Positions 48,503 to 58,713 are shown, numbered from the stretch's first letter. The stretch is DNA of 64,000 nucleotides from Lentzea jiangxiensis (GCF_900104175.1 NZ_FNIX01000008.1:1-64000), one strand, 5' to 3'. Translations and numbers: made by a program. The notes: generated from the letters alone by a model not told the origin.

Positions 48503-51447
48503 GACTGGGAGATCTCCTGGGCGTCCCGCTCGCGGTCCAGTTCGGCCCGCAGCTCTTCCGGTGACATGTCACGGATCTCGGCGAGCAGCCGGGCGAACTC
48601 GTCGTCCTGCTCCGGCTCGTGCGCCCGCAGCTGCTCGACCCTGGCGGCGAGCTTCGCCGGCGTGGGCGCCTCGAAGATCGCGGCCGCCGGCAGCACGACG
48701 CCGAGGTCGGCCGTGATCCGCGCGAGGACCTGGGTCGCCAGCAGGGAATGCCCGCCCAGCTCGAAGTAGTCGTCGTCCGGGGCGATGCTCGCGATGCCGA
48801 GCAGCTCCTGCCAGATCCCGGTGATCACGGCGAGGTCACCCGTCGCGGCCACCTCCCGCTCGCGCGCTTCCTCGACTACCTCGGCCTCGCGCGGTGCGGT
48901 ACCCGGCAGGTCGACCCAGTGCCGCGCCCGCTCGAACGGGTATCCCGGCAGCGGAACCCGGCGGCGGCGTTCGTCCGCCGTCAGCGCCCCGAGGTCCACG
49001 TCGGCACCGGCGATCCACAGCCGGCCCGCCGCGGCCAGCACGGTGTCGAGGTCGTGCTTGTCCTCGCGCGGGTGCCGCAGCGACCCGTAGGCCGCGCTGC
49101 CGGTCAGGTCGTGCTGCCGGGCCAGCGTGCTCAGGACGTTGCCCGGTCCGACCTCCAGCAGGTTCGCCGGGCCGTTCGCGAGGATCGTCGTCAGTCCCTC
49201 GCTGAACCGGACGGCCGCGCGGGCGTGCCGCGCCCAGTAGCCGGGGTCGGTCGCCTCCGCGTCCGTGATCCAGGTGCCGGACACGTTCGAGACGAACGGG
49301 ATCCGCGGCTCCCGCAGCTCGACCTCGCTCACCAGCGCGGCGAACTCGCCGAGCACCGGGTCGATCATCGAGGAGTGGAAGGCGTGCGAGGTGTGCAGCC
49401 TGCGGCTGGTGACCGCGAGGCTCTCCTCGAACCTCCCGACGGCCTCGAACGTGCCGGCGACCGTGCTCAGGTTCGGCGCGTTGCTCGCCGCGAGGCACAC
49501 GTCCGGCGGCAGGTCCAGGTCCGCGGCGCCCAGCGGCACCGACAGCATGGCGCCGGCGGGCAGCGCGTCCATCAGCGCGCCGCGGGCGGCGACGAGGCCC
49601 AGCGCGTCCCGCAGCCCGAACACCCCGGCCAGGCACGCCGCCACGTACTCGCCGACGCTGTGCCCGAGCATCGCGACCGGCCGCACACCCCAGTGCTGCC
49701 AGAGCTTCGCGAGCGAGTACTCGACCGCGAACAGCGCCGGCTGGGTGTACTTCGTGCGGGTCAGCCGTTCGGCGTCGGCCAGCACCTCGTGGAGGTCGAA
49801 CGGCAGGTGGGCGGCGCACTCGTCGAGTGCCGCGCGGAACACCGGCTCCTCGTCGGCGAGCTGGGAGGCCATGCCCGCGTACTGGGAACCCTGGCCGGGG
49901 AACAGGAACACCACGTCCCTGCGGTCGCCCGAGCCGGTCCAGGCCCCGGTCAGGTCGGCGCGGTCACCGGCCACGACCGCGAGCCGGTGCCGCAACGCAC
50001 GACGGCCGGTGCGCACCGTGTGCGACACGTCCGCCAGTTCGTGCCCACCCGCGGCGAGGTGCTCCGCCAGCCTCTTCCTGCTCTGCTCCAACGCCTGCTC
50101 GCTCGCCGCCGACAACACCAGCAGGTGCCGCGAGCGGCCGGGCGGCATCGGCTCCGGCGACGGCGGCTCCTCCAGCACGGCGTGCGCGTTCGTACCGCCC
50201 ATGCCGAAGCCGCTGACCCCGGCCCTGCGCGGCCCGTCACCGGGCCAGGGCAGCACCTCGCGGTTGACGAAGAACGGGCTGTCCTCCAGCCCGGTCTCGG
50301 GGTTCGGCGCCGTGAAGTACGGGCTGGGCGGCACGACGCCGTGCCCGACCGCGAGCGCCGCCTTGACGAACCCGGCGACACCGGCCGCCGCGTCCAGGTG
50401 CCCGATCAGCGCCTTCACCGACCCGAGCGCGCACGCCGAAGGCGGGTGCACGAACGCCTGCGTCAGCGCGGCGACCTCGATCGGGTCGCCCAGCGGGGTG
50501 GCGGTGCCGTGCGCCTCGACGTAGCCGATGGTCGACGAGTCCACTTCGGACAGGTCGTGCGCTGCCCTGATGACCCGCGCCTGCCCGTTGACGCTCGGCG
50601 CGGTGAAGCCCACCTTGCCGGCGCCGTCGTTGTTGACCGCGGTGCCCTTCACGACGGCGTGGATCGTGTCGCCGTCGGCCATCGCGTCCTCGAGACGCCG
50701 CAACACCACGGCGGCGACCCCGTTGCCCGCGACCACGCCGTGCGCGTCGACGTCGAACGGCAGGCACCGGCCGTCGGCGGCGAGGATGCCGCCCTCGGTG
50801 TGCTGGTAGCCCTCGTGCACGGGCGGCCGGATCGACACGCCGCCGGCCAGGGCGATGTCGCAGTCGCGGCCCAGCAGTGCCTGGCAGGCCACGTGGATCG
50901 TCACCAGCGACGACGAGCACGCCGTCTGCACGGTGATCGCCGGGCCGGTCAGGTCGAGGTGGTAGGCGACACGGCTGGCGAGCGTGTCCTTGTCGTTGGC
51001 CAGCAGCAGGTCGAGCGGCTGCAGGCCACCGGGCACCGCCGGGTTGTTCCACAGGTGCCGCAGCAGGTACGTGTCGACGCTGGCCGACGCGTAGACGCCG
51101 ACCTCCGCCCCGCCGCCGAGGTGCCCGGCGTGCTCCAGCGCGTGCCAGGCGCACTCCAGGAACACCCGTTGCTGCGGGTCCAGCACGGCGGCGTCGCGCG
51201 GGCTGTAGCCGAACAGCTTGGCGTCGAAGAACTCGATGCCGTCCAGCGCGCCACCCACGGGTACGAATCCCGGCTCCGCGCGTCGTTGCGCGGTCACGCC
51301 CGCCGCGTCGAGCTCCTCGTCGGTGAAGCGGCGCACGCCGACCTCGCCGGCGAGCACGTTCTCCCAGAACTCCTCCACAGTGGACGATCCCGGGAAGCGG
51401 CCGGCCATGCCGACCACCGCGATCTCCAGTCCCGTGTACTCCGTCAC
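48499..51447 (-). CDS. Type I polyketide synthase module KS-AT-ACP
   Basis: A 982-residue single-module PKS. The ketosynthase (residues 1-425) has the active Cys177 in TVQTACSSSLVTIH and histidines in VEAHGTATPLGDP and ALIGHLDAAAG. The acyltransferase (about 510-800) has GHSVGEYVAAC and the specificity motif HAFHS, which usually means malonyl-CoA. The carrier serine is about residue 901 (FELGGHSLLATQVL). A charged C-terminal tail (DDEFARLLAEIRDMSPEELR) looks like a docking or carrier-associated helix. There is no ketoreductase, so the beta-keto group is kept. GTG 51447 overlaps the upstream NRPS stop by 4 bp. Confidence 0.93.
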   Translation of the reverse strand: MTEYTGLEIAVVGMAGRFPGSSTVEEFWENVLAGEVGVRRFTDEELDAAGVTAQRRAEPGFVPVGGALDGIEFFDAKLFGYSPRDAAVLDPQQRVFLECAWHALEHAGHLGGGAEVGVYASASVDTYLLRHLWNNPAVPGGLQPLDLLLANDKDTLASRVAYHLDLTGPAITVQTACSSSLVTIHVACQALLGRDCDIALAGGVSIRPPVHEGYQHTEGGILAADGRCLPFDVDAHGVVAGNGVAAVVLRRLEDAMADGDTIHAVVKGTAVNNDGAGKVGFTAPSVNGQARVIRAAHDLSEVDSSTIGYVEAHGTATPLGDPIEVAALTQAFVHPPSACALGSVKALIGHLDAAAGVAGFVKAALAVGHGVVPPSPYFTAPNPETGLEDSPFFVNREVLPWPGDGPRRAGVSGFGMGGTNAHAVLEEPPSPEPMPPGRSRHLLVLSAASEQALEQSRKRLAEHLAAGGHELADVSHTVRTGRRALRHRLAVVAGDRADLTGAWTGSGDRRDVVFLFPGQGSQYAGMASQLADEEPVFRAALDECAAHLPFDLHEVLADAERLTRTKYTQPALFAVEYSLAKLWQHWGVRPVAMLGHSVGEYVAACLAGVFGLRDALGLVAARGALMDALPAGAMLSVPLGAADLDLPPDVCLAASNAPNLSTVAGTFEAVGRFEESLAVTSRRLHTSHAFHSSMIDPVLGEFAALVSEVELREPRIPFVSNVSGTWITDAEATDPGYWARHARAAVRFSEGLTTILANGPANLLEVGPGNVLSTLARQHDLTGSAAYGSLRHPREDKHDLDTVLAAAGRLWIAGADVDLGALTADERRRRVPLPGYPFERARHWVDLPGTAPREAEVVEEAREREVAATGDLAVITGIWQELLGIASIAPDDDYFELGGHSLLATQVLARITADLGVVLPAAAIFEAPTPAKLAARVEQLRAHEPEQDDEFARLLAEIRDMSPEELRAELDRERDAQEISQS

Positions 51448-54400
51448 GACTTCTTCCCCCTCGCCAGCAAAGCCTTCCTGCCACCGGCGGCACGCGTGCC
51501 GGTCTGCCCGCCGCCGTCGAAGTGAGCGGCCAGCGCGCGGACGGTCGGGTAGGTGAACAACGTGACCGTCGGCACCTCCCGCGCGAACACCTCGGCCAGC
51601 CTGCTGCGCGCCTTCACCAGCAACAGGGAGTTGCCGCCGAGGTCGAAGAAGTTGTCGTCCGCGCCGACCCGGTCCATCCGCAGCACCTCGCGCCACACCT
51701 CGGAGATCGCGCGCTCGGTCTGGTTGCCGGCGGGCACCACGACCCGTTCGGAGACCACCGACTCCGGCTTCGGCAACGCCCGGCGCTCGAGCTTCCCGTT
51801 GGGGTTGCGCGGGATCGTGGGCACCTGCACGAACGCCGACGGCACCATGTACTCGGGCAGCCCGCGCCGCAACGACGCCCGCAGCTGCGCCGCGTCGATC
51901 CGGCACCCCTCGGCGGCGACCGCGTAGGCGACCAGTCGCACGTCCCCCGGCACGTCCTCGCGGGCGATGACCACCGCCGCGCGCACGGACGGGTGCTGCG
52001 CCACCGCGGTCTGGATCTCGCCGAGCTCGATCCGGTACCCGCGCAGCTTGATCTGGTCGTCCATCCGCCGCAGGAACTCGACCTGCCCGTCCGGCAGGAA
52101 CCGCGCCAGGTCCCCGGTCCGGTACAGGCGGCCGTCGCCGAACGGGTCGGACACGAACCGCTCGGCGGTGAGCTCCGGCCGGTTCAGGTACCCGCGGGCC
52201 ACCTGCACGCCACCGAGGTACAGCTCGCCCGGCACCCCGACGGGCAGCGGCTCCCGGTTCCCGTCCAGCACGTAGGCCGTGTTGCCGGTGATCGGCCGCC
52301 CGATCGGCAACGGGCTCTCCGTGCCGTCGCACTCGGACGAGGTGATCCAGATGCTGGCCTCGGTGGGTCCGTAGACGTTGATGAACCGCCGGCCGGGCGC
52401 CCACGCGGCGGCGACCTCGTCCGGGCAGGCCTCGCCGCCCGCCATCAGCGTGCGCAGGCCGGGCACGAGCGCGGGGTCGGTCAGCCTCAGCACGGTCGGC
52501 GGCAGGCACGCGAAGTCGACGCGCTGCGCGTTGATCGTGCGCGCGAGGTCCGGGCCGGGCTGCAGGTCGTGCTGCGCGGCGAGCACCACCGTGGCGCCGG
52601 ACCGCAGCGTCACCATGATGTCGGCGACCGACACGTCGAAGCTGAACGACGCGAACTGCAGCATCCGGTTGCCCGGCCCGATGCCGAGCATCCGCGCCAG
52701 CTCGTCGGCGAGGTTCACCACACCCCGGTGCGGCAGCATGGCGCCCTTGGGCTTGCCGGTCGACCCGGACGTGTAGATCACGTACGCCAGGTCGTCCGGC
52801 TCGATCGTCCGCTGTGGACGGTCGCAGGGCTGGCCGGAGAGGTCGGTCTCGTCCAGCGGCAGCGTGCCGGCACCGGGGAACCTGCCGGCGAGCGCCGCCA
52901 GCGTCACGACCAGGCGCAGCCCGGAGTCCTCGACCATGTACGCGAGCCGGTCGGCCGGGTACTCCGGGTCGAGCGGCACGTACGCGGCGCCGGACTTGAG
53001 CACGCCCTGCTGCGCCACCACGAGGTCGATCGACCGCGGCAGGCTGATGCCGACGAGGTCACCGCGGCCGATCCCGGACGACCGCAGCAGGTGCGCGAGC
53101 CGGTTCGCCCGCGCGTCCAGCTCCGCGTACGTCAGCTGCTGGTCCTCGAACACCAGCGCCACCGCGTCCGGCGTGCGGTCGGCCGACGCCTCGGTGAGCT
53201 CGTGCACCAGCACACCGTCGAGCCGGCACGTCGCCGGCGGGTTCCACTCCTCCAGCAGCCGCACCCGCTCGGCCGGGGTGATCATCGTCAGCCGCCCGAT
53301 CGGGGTGGACGGGTCGGCGAGACCCGAACCGAGGACCGTCTCCAGGTGGCCGAGCAGCCGGCGTGCGGTGGCGGGGTCGTACAGCGCGCTGTCGAACTCC
53401 AGCAGCCCGGAGATCCCGCCCTCGGTCGACGTGACGCCGAGTTCCAGGTCCCACTTCGCGGTCCCGGAGTGCGACGCGATCTTCTCGACCGCGACGCCGG
53501 GCAGCGTGAAGATCTCGTGCTGGCTGTCCTCCATGCCGACGACCGTCTGGACGACCGGCTGGTGCGCGGTGCTGCGCGGCGGCGCGAGCGCCTCGACGAC
53601 CCGTTCGAACGGCAGCTCCTGGTGCTGCTGCGCGGCCAGCGTCGTGTCCCGCACCTGGTGCAGCACCGACAGGAAGCTCGCCTCGGGGTCGAGTCGGGTC
53701 CGCAGCGCGACGGTGTTGACGAAGAACCCGATCGCGTTCTCGACCTCGGCCCGCCGGTTGCCGACGTTGGTGCCGACCACGATGTCATCGGCGCCGGAGT
53801 AGCGGTGCAGCAGCACGTTCCACGCGGTCAGCAGCACCATGAACGGCGTCACGCGCTCTGCCAGGCAGAACTCGTCGAGCCGCGCCTTGAGCGAGACCGG
53901 CCAGGAGAACTCGACCGCGCCGCCGCGCATCTTCATCACGGCCGGCCGCGGGCGGTCCGCCGGCAGTTCGAGCACCGGCGGCACCCCGGCGAGCTGCCCG
54001 GTCCAGTAGTCCAGCAGCCGGGCGCCGTCGGGACCGGCGAGCCACTCGGTCTGCCAGCGGCTGAAGTCCAGGTACTGCGTCGGTTCCGGCCCGAGGTCAC
54101 GGCCCTCGTAGGCGGCGCGCCACTCGGCGAACAGCAGCTGCGTGCTCCACCCGTCGCAGACGATGTGGTGCATCGACACCAGCAGCAAGGCGTCGGTCTC
54201 GTCGAACACCACCAGCTCGGCCCGCAGCAGCGGCCCGTCCGCCAGCGAGAACGGCTCGCGGGCCGCTTCCGCCGCACGGGCCTTGGCGAAGGCGTCGCGG
54301 TCGCCGACGTCGGCGTGCGTCACGACGAGCGAGAACTGCGGCTCCGGCAGGATCACCTGGCGCGGGTCGCCGTCGAGGTCCAGGAACACGGTCCGCAGCA

Positions 54401-54671
54401 CCTCGTGCCGCCGCCCGAGGGCGAGCAGCGCCTCCCCCAGCGCCGTGCCGTCCACGGGTCCGCGCAGCCGGAAGGCGTACGGCACGTTGTAGACGGGGCT
54501 ACCGGGGTGCAGCTGGTCGAGCAGCCACAGCCTCCGCTGCCCGGACGACACGGGATGGACGTTGAACTCCTCGCCCCGTTCGGCGAGCCGCGCGAACACC
54601 TCCGCGCGCTTGTCGGGATCGAGCGCTCTCAAGCGCCGCAACACGTCCTGCACGAGTCCCCCTCCGGTCAC
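51444..54671 (-). CDS. NRPS module C-A-T
   Basis: A 1075-residue module. The condensation domain has SMHHIVCDGWSTQLL at about residues 167-181, a canonical HHxxxDG. The adenylation domain has YTSGSTGKPKG, the region FSFDVSVADIMVTLRSG, NVYGPTEASIWITSS and the final lysine in PNGKLERRALP. A hand alignment to GrsA gives the pocket code D-V-A-C-M-G-V-I-W-K, which I do not match to a known amino acid; treat it as provisional. The carrier Ser is about residue 1015 (FFDLGGNSLLLVKA). GTG 54671 overlaps the previous gene stop by 4 bp. It feeds the PKS next in the operon. Confidence 0.92.
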   Translation of the reverse strand: MTGGGLVQDVLRRLRALDPDKRAEVFARLAERGEEFNVHPVSSGQRRLWLLDQLHPGSPVYNVPYAFRLRGPVDGTALGEALLALGRRHEVLRTVFLDLDGDPRQVILPEPQFSLVVTHADVGDRDAFAKARAAEAAREPFSLADGPLLRAELVVFDETDALLLVSMHHIVCDGWSTQLLFAEWRAAYEGRDLGPEPTQYLDFSRWQTEWLAGPDGARLLDYWTGQLAGVPPVLELPADRPRPAVMKMRGGAVEFSWPVSLKARLDEFCLAERVTPFMVLLTAWNVLLHRYSGADDIVVGTNVGNRRAEVENAIGFFVNTVALRTRLDPEASFLSVLHQVRDTTLAAQQHQELPFERVVEALAPPRSTAHQPVVQTVVGMEDSQHEIFTLPGVAVEKIASHSGTAKWDLELGVTSTEGGISGLLEFDSALYDPATARRLLGHLETVLGSGLADPSTPIGRLTMITPAERVRLLEEWNPPATCRLDGVLVHELTEASADRTPDAVALVFEDQQLTYAELDARANRLAHLLRSSGIGRGDLVGISLPRSIDLVVAQQGVLKSGAAYVPLDPEYPADRLAYMVEDSGLRLVVTLAALAGRFPGAGTLPLDETDLSGQPCDRPQRTIEPDDLAYVIYTSGSTGKPKGAMLPHRGVVNLADELARMLGIGPGNRMLQFASFSFDVSVADIMVTLRSGATVVLAAQHDLQPGPDLARTINAQRVDFACLPPTVLRLTDPALVPGLRTLMAGGEACPDEVAAAWAPGRRFINVYGPTEASIWITSSECDGTESPLPIGRPITGNTAYVLDGNREPLPVGVPGELYLGGVQVARGYLNRPELTAERFVSDPFGDGRLYRTGDLARFLPDGQVEFLRRMDDQIKLRGYRIELGEIQTAVAQHPSVRAAVVIAREDVPGDVRLVAYAVAAEGCRIDAAQLRASLRRGLPEYMVPSAFVQVPTIPRNPNGKLERRALPKPESVVSERVVVPAGNQTERAISEVWREVLRMDRVGADDNFFDLGGNSLLLVKARSRLAEVFAREVPTVTLFTYPTVRALAAHFDGGGQTGTRAAGGRKALLARGKKS

Positions 54672-57600
54672 AGGTCGAGCAGGTCGGCGACGGAGAGCGA
54701 GGGCCTGGCCCCTGCCCGGATCGCGCCGGTGGACATGGGTGTGGTGTCGCGCAACCGCTCGACCTCGGTCGCGATGCCCGCGACGGTCGGGTGGTCGAAC
54801 AGCGACCGCATGGGCAGCCGGACCCCCAGCTCGCCCTCGATGCGCGACAGGATCCGGGCGGCCTTGAGCGAATGACCGCCGAGGTCGAAGAAGTTGGTGT
54901 CGCGGCCGATCGACTCGGCGCCGAGCACCTGCCGCCAGAGGTTCGCGACGGCGACCTCGGTGAGCGTCCGCGGCTCGTCCGGCTCCCCGGCGGCGATCTC
55001 CGGGCCGGGCAGCGCGCGCAGGTCGAGCTTCCCGTTGCGGGTCAACGGCAACGCCTCCAGCGGCACCAGCGCGGACGGCACGAGGTAGGCGGGCAGCGCG
55101 TCGCGCACGTGCCGCATCAGCTCGTCGAGCTGCTCCTCGCCGGCCTGCTCCAGCACGACGTAGCCGACGAGGGCGACGTCACCGGCGGAGTCCTCACGCG
55201 GCACCACCACGGCCTGGCGGACCAGTCCCGACGAGTGCAGGCACGCCTCGACCTCGCCCGGCTCGATCCGGAACCCGCGGATCTTCACCTGCCGGTCGGC
55301 GCGGCCCAGGTACTCGAACGTGCCGTCCGGCAGCAGGCGCGCCAGGTCTCCGGTGCGGTACAGCCGCGTCCCGGACCTGCCGCCGAGGTGGTCGGGCACG
55401 AACTTCCCGGCGGTCAGGGCGGGGTTGCCGACGTAGCCGCGGCCGACGCCGTCCCCGCCGACGCACAGCTCGCCGACGGCCATCGGCGGCACGGGCTCGA
55501 GGTACTGGTCCAGCACGTAGAGCTGGGTGTTGCTCAGCCCGCGTCCCAAGGGGACGCGGCCCTCCGCGCGTTCGCACTCGTGGCTGGACGCGAAGGTGGT
55601 CGTCTCGGTCGGGCCGTAGCCGTTCACGACGTGCTCGGGTCCGCCGGGGTGGGCGATCAGCGTCGCGATCGCGTGCTCGTCGGGCTGCTCCCCGCCGAAC
55701 ACGAAGTAGCGCAGGCCGGACAACGCGCCGGGCAGCTCGCGTGCCACGTGCATGGCGACCGAGGTGGTGAGGAAGAGCGTGTCGATCTCGTGGGCGCGCA
55801 GCCACTCCCCCAGCGCCGCCGGGTCGAGGGCGACGTCCTTGGGCAGCCCGACCAGCCGGCCGCCGTTCAGCAGCGCGCCCCAGATCTCGAACGTCGCCGC
55901 GTCGAACGTCGTCGTGGACGCCTGCGCGACCCGGTCACCGGGCGCGAAGTCGACGTAGTTCGTGTCGCGGACGAGCCGGACCACGTTGCGGTGGCTGACG
56001 CAGACGCCCTTCGGCATGCCGGTCGAGCCGGACGTGTACATGACGTAGGCGAGGTCGTCCGCGACCGCAGTCCGCTGTGGACGGTCGGCCGGACAGGTGA
56101 GGACCATCGCGGACAGGTCGACGAGCTCGACCCCGCTCAGGGCCACCGGGCGGTCGGCGACCACGACGGTGGCGGAGGCGTCGGCGCACAGCGCCCGCAG
56201 GCGGTCGAGCGGGTACTCCGGGTCGAGCGGCAGGTAGGCGCCCCCGGCCTTGAGCACGGCGATCGCGGCGACGACCCAGTCCACGCCCCGGTCCGCGAGG
56301 AGGCCGACGGGGCTTCCGGCCACGCCGAGGGTGCCGAGGTGCGCGGCGAGGCGGTTGGCCCGCTGGTCCAGCTCCGCGTAGGTGAGCCGCTCGTTGCCGA
56401 ACTCGACGGCGATGTCGCCGGAGTGGCGGTCGGCGGTCTGCTCGAACAGCTCGACCAGGGTGGCGTCCGCCGGGTACGCGGTCGCGTTGGCGTTGAGGTC
56501 GCGGACGATCCGGTCGCGCTCGCCGGGCGAGAGCAGCGACAGGTTCGACAGCCGCGCTCGCGGTGCGGTGGTGAGCTGGCCGAGCACGATGGCGAAGCGC
56601 TCGGTCAGGTCGACGACGTCGGCACGGTGGTACAGCGCGGTGCGGAACTTGACCCAGCCGCGCATCTCGCCGCTGCCGGAGTCGGGCAGCTGCAGTTCGA
56701 GGTCGTAGAGGCCCTGGTCGCTCGTGCCCTGGGTGAACGTGAAGACGCAGCCCCCCGCGGCGAGCGGCCCGGCCAGCGGTGGCGGGGAGGCGAAGACGAC
56801 CTGGAAGACCGGGTGGCGGTCCACGTCGCCGGTCTGCCCGAGCGCCTCGCAGACCTCGTGGAACGGCGCGTCGCGGTGGTCGAGCGCGTCGAGGACGGTG
56901 TCGCGCACGGCGTCCATGACCTCGCCGAACGTCGGGTCCCACCCCAGGCGCACCCGCAGCGCGAGCATGTTGACGAAGTAGCCGACCAGGTCGTGGGTGT
57001 CGGCGTGCTCGCGACCGGCGGACGGCGAGCCGACCACGACGTCCGACGAGCCCGTGATCCGGTGCAGCAGCACGGAGAACGCGCTGAGCAGCACCATGAA
57101 CGACGACGACCGGTGCGTGCTCGCCGTGCGCCGCACCGCGTCCGCGAGCTCCTCCGGCACGACCAGCGGCAGCACCTCGGCGGCGAAGTCGGGCCGGGCC
57201 GGGCGGGTGCGGATCGCCGGCAGCTCCAGCGGTTCCGGCAGGTCGGCCAGCTCGGTGCGCCAGTGCCCGACGTCCCCGGCGAGCGGGGCGATGGCGTGGT
57301 AGGCGACCGCGGGCCGGGGCAGTGACACGTCCCCGCCGTCGACGGCGGCCTGGTAGCAGCGCGGCAGCTCGTCCTGGACCACCGCGACGGACGCCCCGTC
57401 GATCGCGATGTGGTGCACCAGCAGGAGGAGCCGGTGGCGGTCGTCCTCCAGCCGCAGCAGCACGACCCTCAGCGGCAGCCCGCCGGAGATGTCGACGCGG
57501 CGGGCGAGCTCCCCGGCCACCAGCGCCTCGGCGCGCTCCGACCGCGCGGCGGCGGGGAGGTCGCGCAGGTCGTGGGTGGTGATCGACAGGTGCGCCTCCA

Positions 57601-57826
57601 GCGCGACCTCGGGCACGAGGTCGGTGCCGTCGAGGCGGTAGCTGGTGCGCAACGGCTCGTGCCGGTCGACCACGGCGGTCAGGGCGGTGGCGAGCGCGTA
57701 GGGGTCGAGGTCACCGGTGATCTCCACGTGCACCGGCACGGTGTTGAACGTGGCGTCCGGCGCGAGCTGGTCGGAGAACCAGATCTGCTGCTGGCCACGG
57801 GTGGCCGCTGGTCGCTGCTGGGTCAC
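54668..57826 (-). CDS. NRPS module C-A-T, aliphatic amino acid predicted
   Basis: A 1052-residue module. The condensation domain begins almost at the N-terminus (TRGQQQIWFSDQLAPD) with VHHIAIDGAS at about 137-146. The adenylation domain has YTSGSTGMPKG at 597-607, STTTFDAATFEIWGALL, NGYGPTETTTFASS and the terminal NGKLDLRALP. A hand alignment to GrsA gives pocket code D-A-F-F-V-G-G-T-F-K, close to known valine and isoleucine codes, so a branched aliphatic residue is likely. The carrier serine is near 985 (FFDLGGHSLKAARIL). An N-terminal C domain in the first module suggests an acyl starter. GTG 57826 overlaps the TE stop (GTGA). Confidence 0.92.
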   Translation of the reverse strand: MTQQRPAATRGQQQIWFSDQLAPDATFNTVPVHVEITGDLDPYALATALTAVVDRHEPLRTSYRLDGTDLVPEVALEAHLSITTHDLRDLPAAARSERAEALVAGELARRVDISGGLPLRVVLLRLEDDRHRLLLLVHHIAIDGASVAVVQDELPRCYQAAVDGGDVSLPRPAVAYHAIAPLAGDVGHWRTELADLPEPLELPAIRTRPARPDFAAEVLPLVVPEELADAVRRTASTHRSSSFMVLLSAFSVLLHRITGSSDVVVGSPSAGREHADTHDLVGYFVNMLALRVRLGWDPTFGEVMDAVRDTVLDALDHRDAPFHEVCEALGQTGDVDRHPVFQVVFASPPPLAGPLAAGGCVFTFTQGTSDQGLYDLELQLPDSGSGEMRGWVKFRTALYHRADVVDLTERFAIVLGQLTTAPRARLSNLSLLSPGERDRIVRDLNANATAYPADATLVELFEQTADRHSGDIAVEFGNERLTYAELDQRANRLAAHLGTLGVAGSPVGLLADRGVDWVVAAIAVLKAGGAYLPLDPEYPLDRLRALCADASATVVVADRPVALSGVELVDLSAMVLTCPADRPQRTAVADDLAYVMYTSGSTGMPKGVCVSHRNVVRLVRDTNYVDFAPGDRVAQASTTTFDAATFEIWGALLNGGRLVGLPKDVALDPAALGEWLRAHEIDTLFLTTSVAMHVARELPGALSGLRYFVFGGEQPDEHAIATLIAHPGGPEHVVNGYGPTETTTFASSHECERAEGRVPLGRGLSNTQLYVLDQYLEPVPPMAVGELCVGGDGVGRGYVGNPALTAGKFVPDHLGGRSGTRLYRTGDLARLLPDGTFEYLGRADRQVKIRGFRIEPGEVEACLHSSGLVRQAVVVPREDSAGDVALVGYVVLEQAGEEQLDELMRHVRDALPAYLVPSALVPLEALPLTRNGKLDLRALPGPEIAAGEPDEPRTLTEVAVANLWRQVLGAESIGRDTNFFDLGGHSLKAARILSRIEGELGVRLPMRSLFDHPTVAGIATEVERLRDTTPMSTGAIRAGARPSLSVADLLDL

Positions 57827-58566
57827 TGCACACCTTCCTTGGCGGTCACCGAACGCACGACGCTCGTCACCGCCGCCGGGTCGTCCTTGAGGTAGAAGTG
57901 GCCGCCGGGCCGGACCACCAGGTCGAAGCCGGCGACGGTGTGGTGCCGCCACGCGGCGACGTCGGCCGCGGTCGCGAGCGGGTCGTCGGTGCCGCAGAAC
58001 GCGGTGATCGGCACGTCCAGCACGTCACGGGTGCCGTGGAACCCGGCGCACACGGTGAGGTCGGCGCGCAACGTCGGCAGGAGCAGGCCGAGCACGTCCC
58101 TGTGCGCCAGCAGGTCCGCGGGAACGCCGCCGAGCGTGGTCATCCAGCCGAGCAGGCCGTCGTCGTCGAGCAGGTGCGGTTCGCCGCCGAACGGCAGGTG
58201 CGGCGCCTTGGCCGCGGACACGACCAGGTGCTCGACCTGGCCGCCGAGCCTGCGGGCGACGTCGAACGCGATCAGGCCGCCCATGCTGTGGCCGAACAGC
58301 ACCACCGGTGCCGCGATCTCGGCCCGGATCGCCTCGGCCAGCGGCGCCGAGACCCGCGCGGCCTCGGTGACCGCGGGCTCGGCGAACCGCCGTTCCCTGC
58401 CCGGCAGCACCGCGCACCACAGTTCGACGGACTCCCCGAGCAGCTCCGCCCAGTCCCAGAAGGCCGACGCGCCACCGCCCGCGTACGGAACGCACACCAC
58501 CCGCAGCGCCGCCTCCGGCCGTGGCCGAGGGCGGACCAGCCAGCCGCTTGTCCCTTGTTCCTTCAC
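57823..58566 (-). CDS. Type II thioesterase
   Basis: A 247-residue alpha/beta hydrolase. The nucleophile elbow is LFGHSMGGLIAFDVA. The catalytic Asp is likely in ITAFCGTDDPLAT and His in VVRPGGHFYLKDD. LRVVCVPYAGGGASAFWDWA at the start is the standard entry of NRPS/PKS editing thioesterases, which clear wrongly primed carrier domains. It is the first gene of the biosynthetic operon. No chain-terminating TE domain is present in the large enzymes, so product release may rely on a condensation domain or the KAS III-like protein. GTG 58566 is the start. Confidence 0.93.
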   Translation of the reverse strand: MKEQGTSGWLVRPRPRPEAALRVVCVPYAGGGASAFWDWAELLGESVELWCAVLPGRERRFAEPAVTEAARVSAPLAEAIRAEIAAPVVLFGHSMGGLIAFDVARRLGGQVEHLVVSAAKAPHLPFGGEPHLLDDDGLLGWMTTLGGVPADLLAHRDVLGLLLPTLRADLTVCAGFHGTRDVLDVPITAFCGTDDPLATAADVAAWRHHTVAGFDLVVRPGGHFYLKDDPAAVTSVVRSVTAKEGVQ

Positions 58567-58626
58567 GCGACGAAGCTACGAACCGGCCCTTAGCACACCC
58601 TTCAGGAAACCTGATGGTGCTCTTAT

Positions 58627-58643
58627 CCCTGGTGCCACCAGGG
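58627..58643. promoter_or_regulatory. 17-bp palindrome in the promoter region of the NRPS-PKS operon
   Basis: CCCTGGTGCCACCAGGG has perfect 8-base arms (CCCTGGTG, CACCAGGG) around one base. It stands 61 bases before the first biosynthetic gene (TE, start 58566) and just after the terminator-like hairpin of the regulator gene. It is a good operator candidate for a dimeric regulator; alternatively it is a second termination hairpin. Confidence 0.5.
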
Positions 58644-58654
58644 AAAACACACGT

Positions 58655-58694
58655 GGGGCCACCCCGGCGGACTCTCGTCCGCGGAGGTGGCCCC
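58655..58694 (-). terminator. Likely intrinsic terminator after the SARP-type gene
   Basis: On the minus strand GGGGCCACC and GGTGGCCCC (9-base arms) enclose a second stem GCGGAC/GTCCGC with a 4-base loop. The hairpin begins 20 bases past the regulator stop and is followed by ACGTGTGTTTTCC, a short T-run. It would separate the regulator transcript from the biosynthetic operon. Confidence 0.6.
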
Positions 58695-58713
58695 GGTACC
58701 GGGAGATCCGGTC

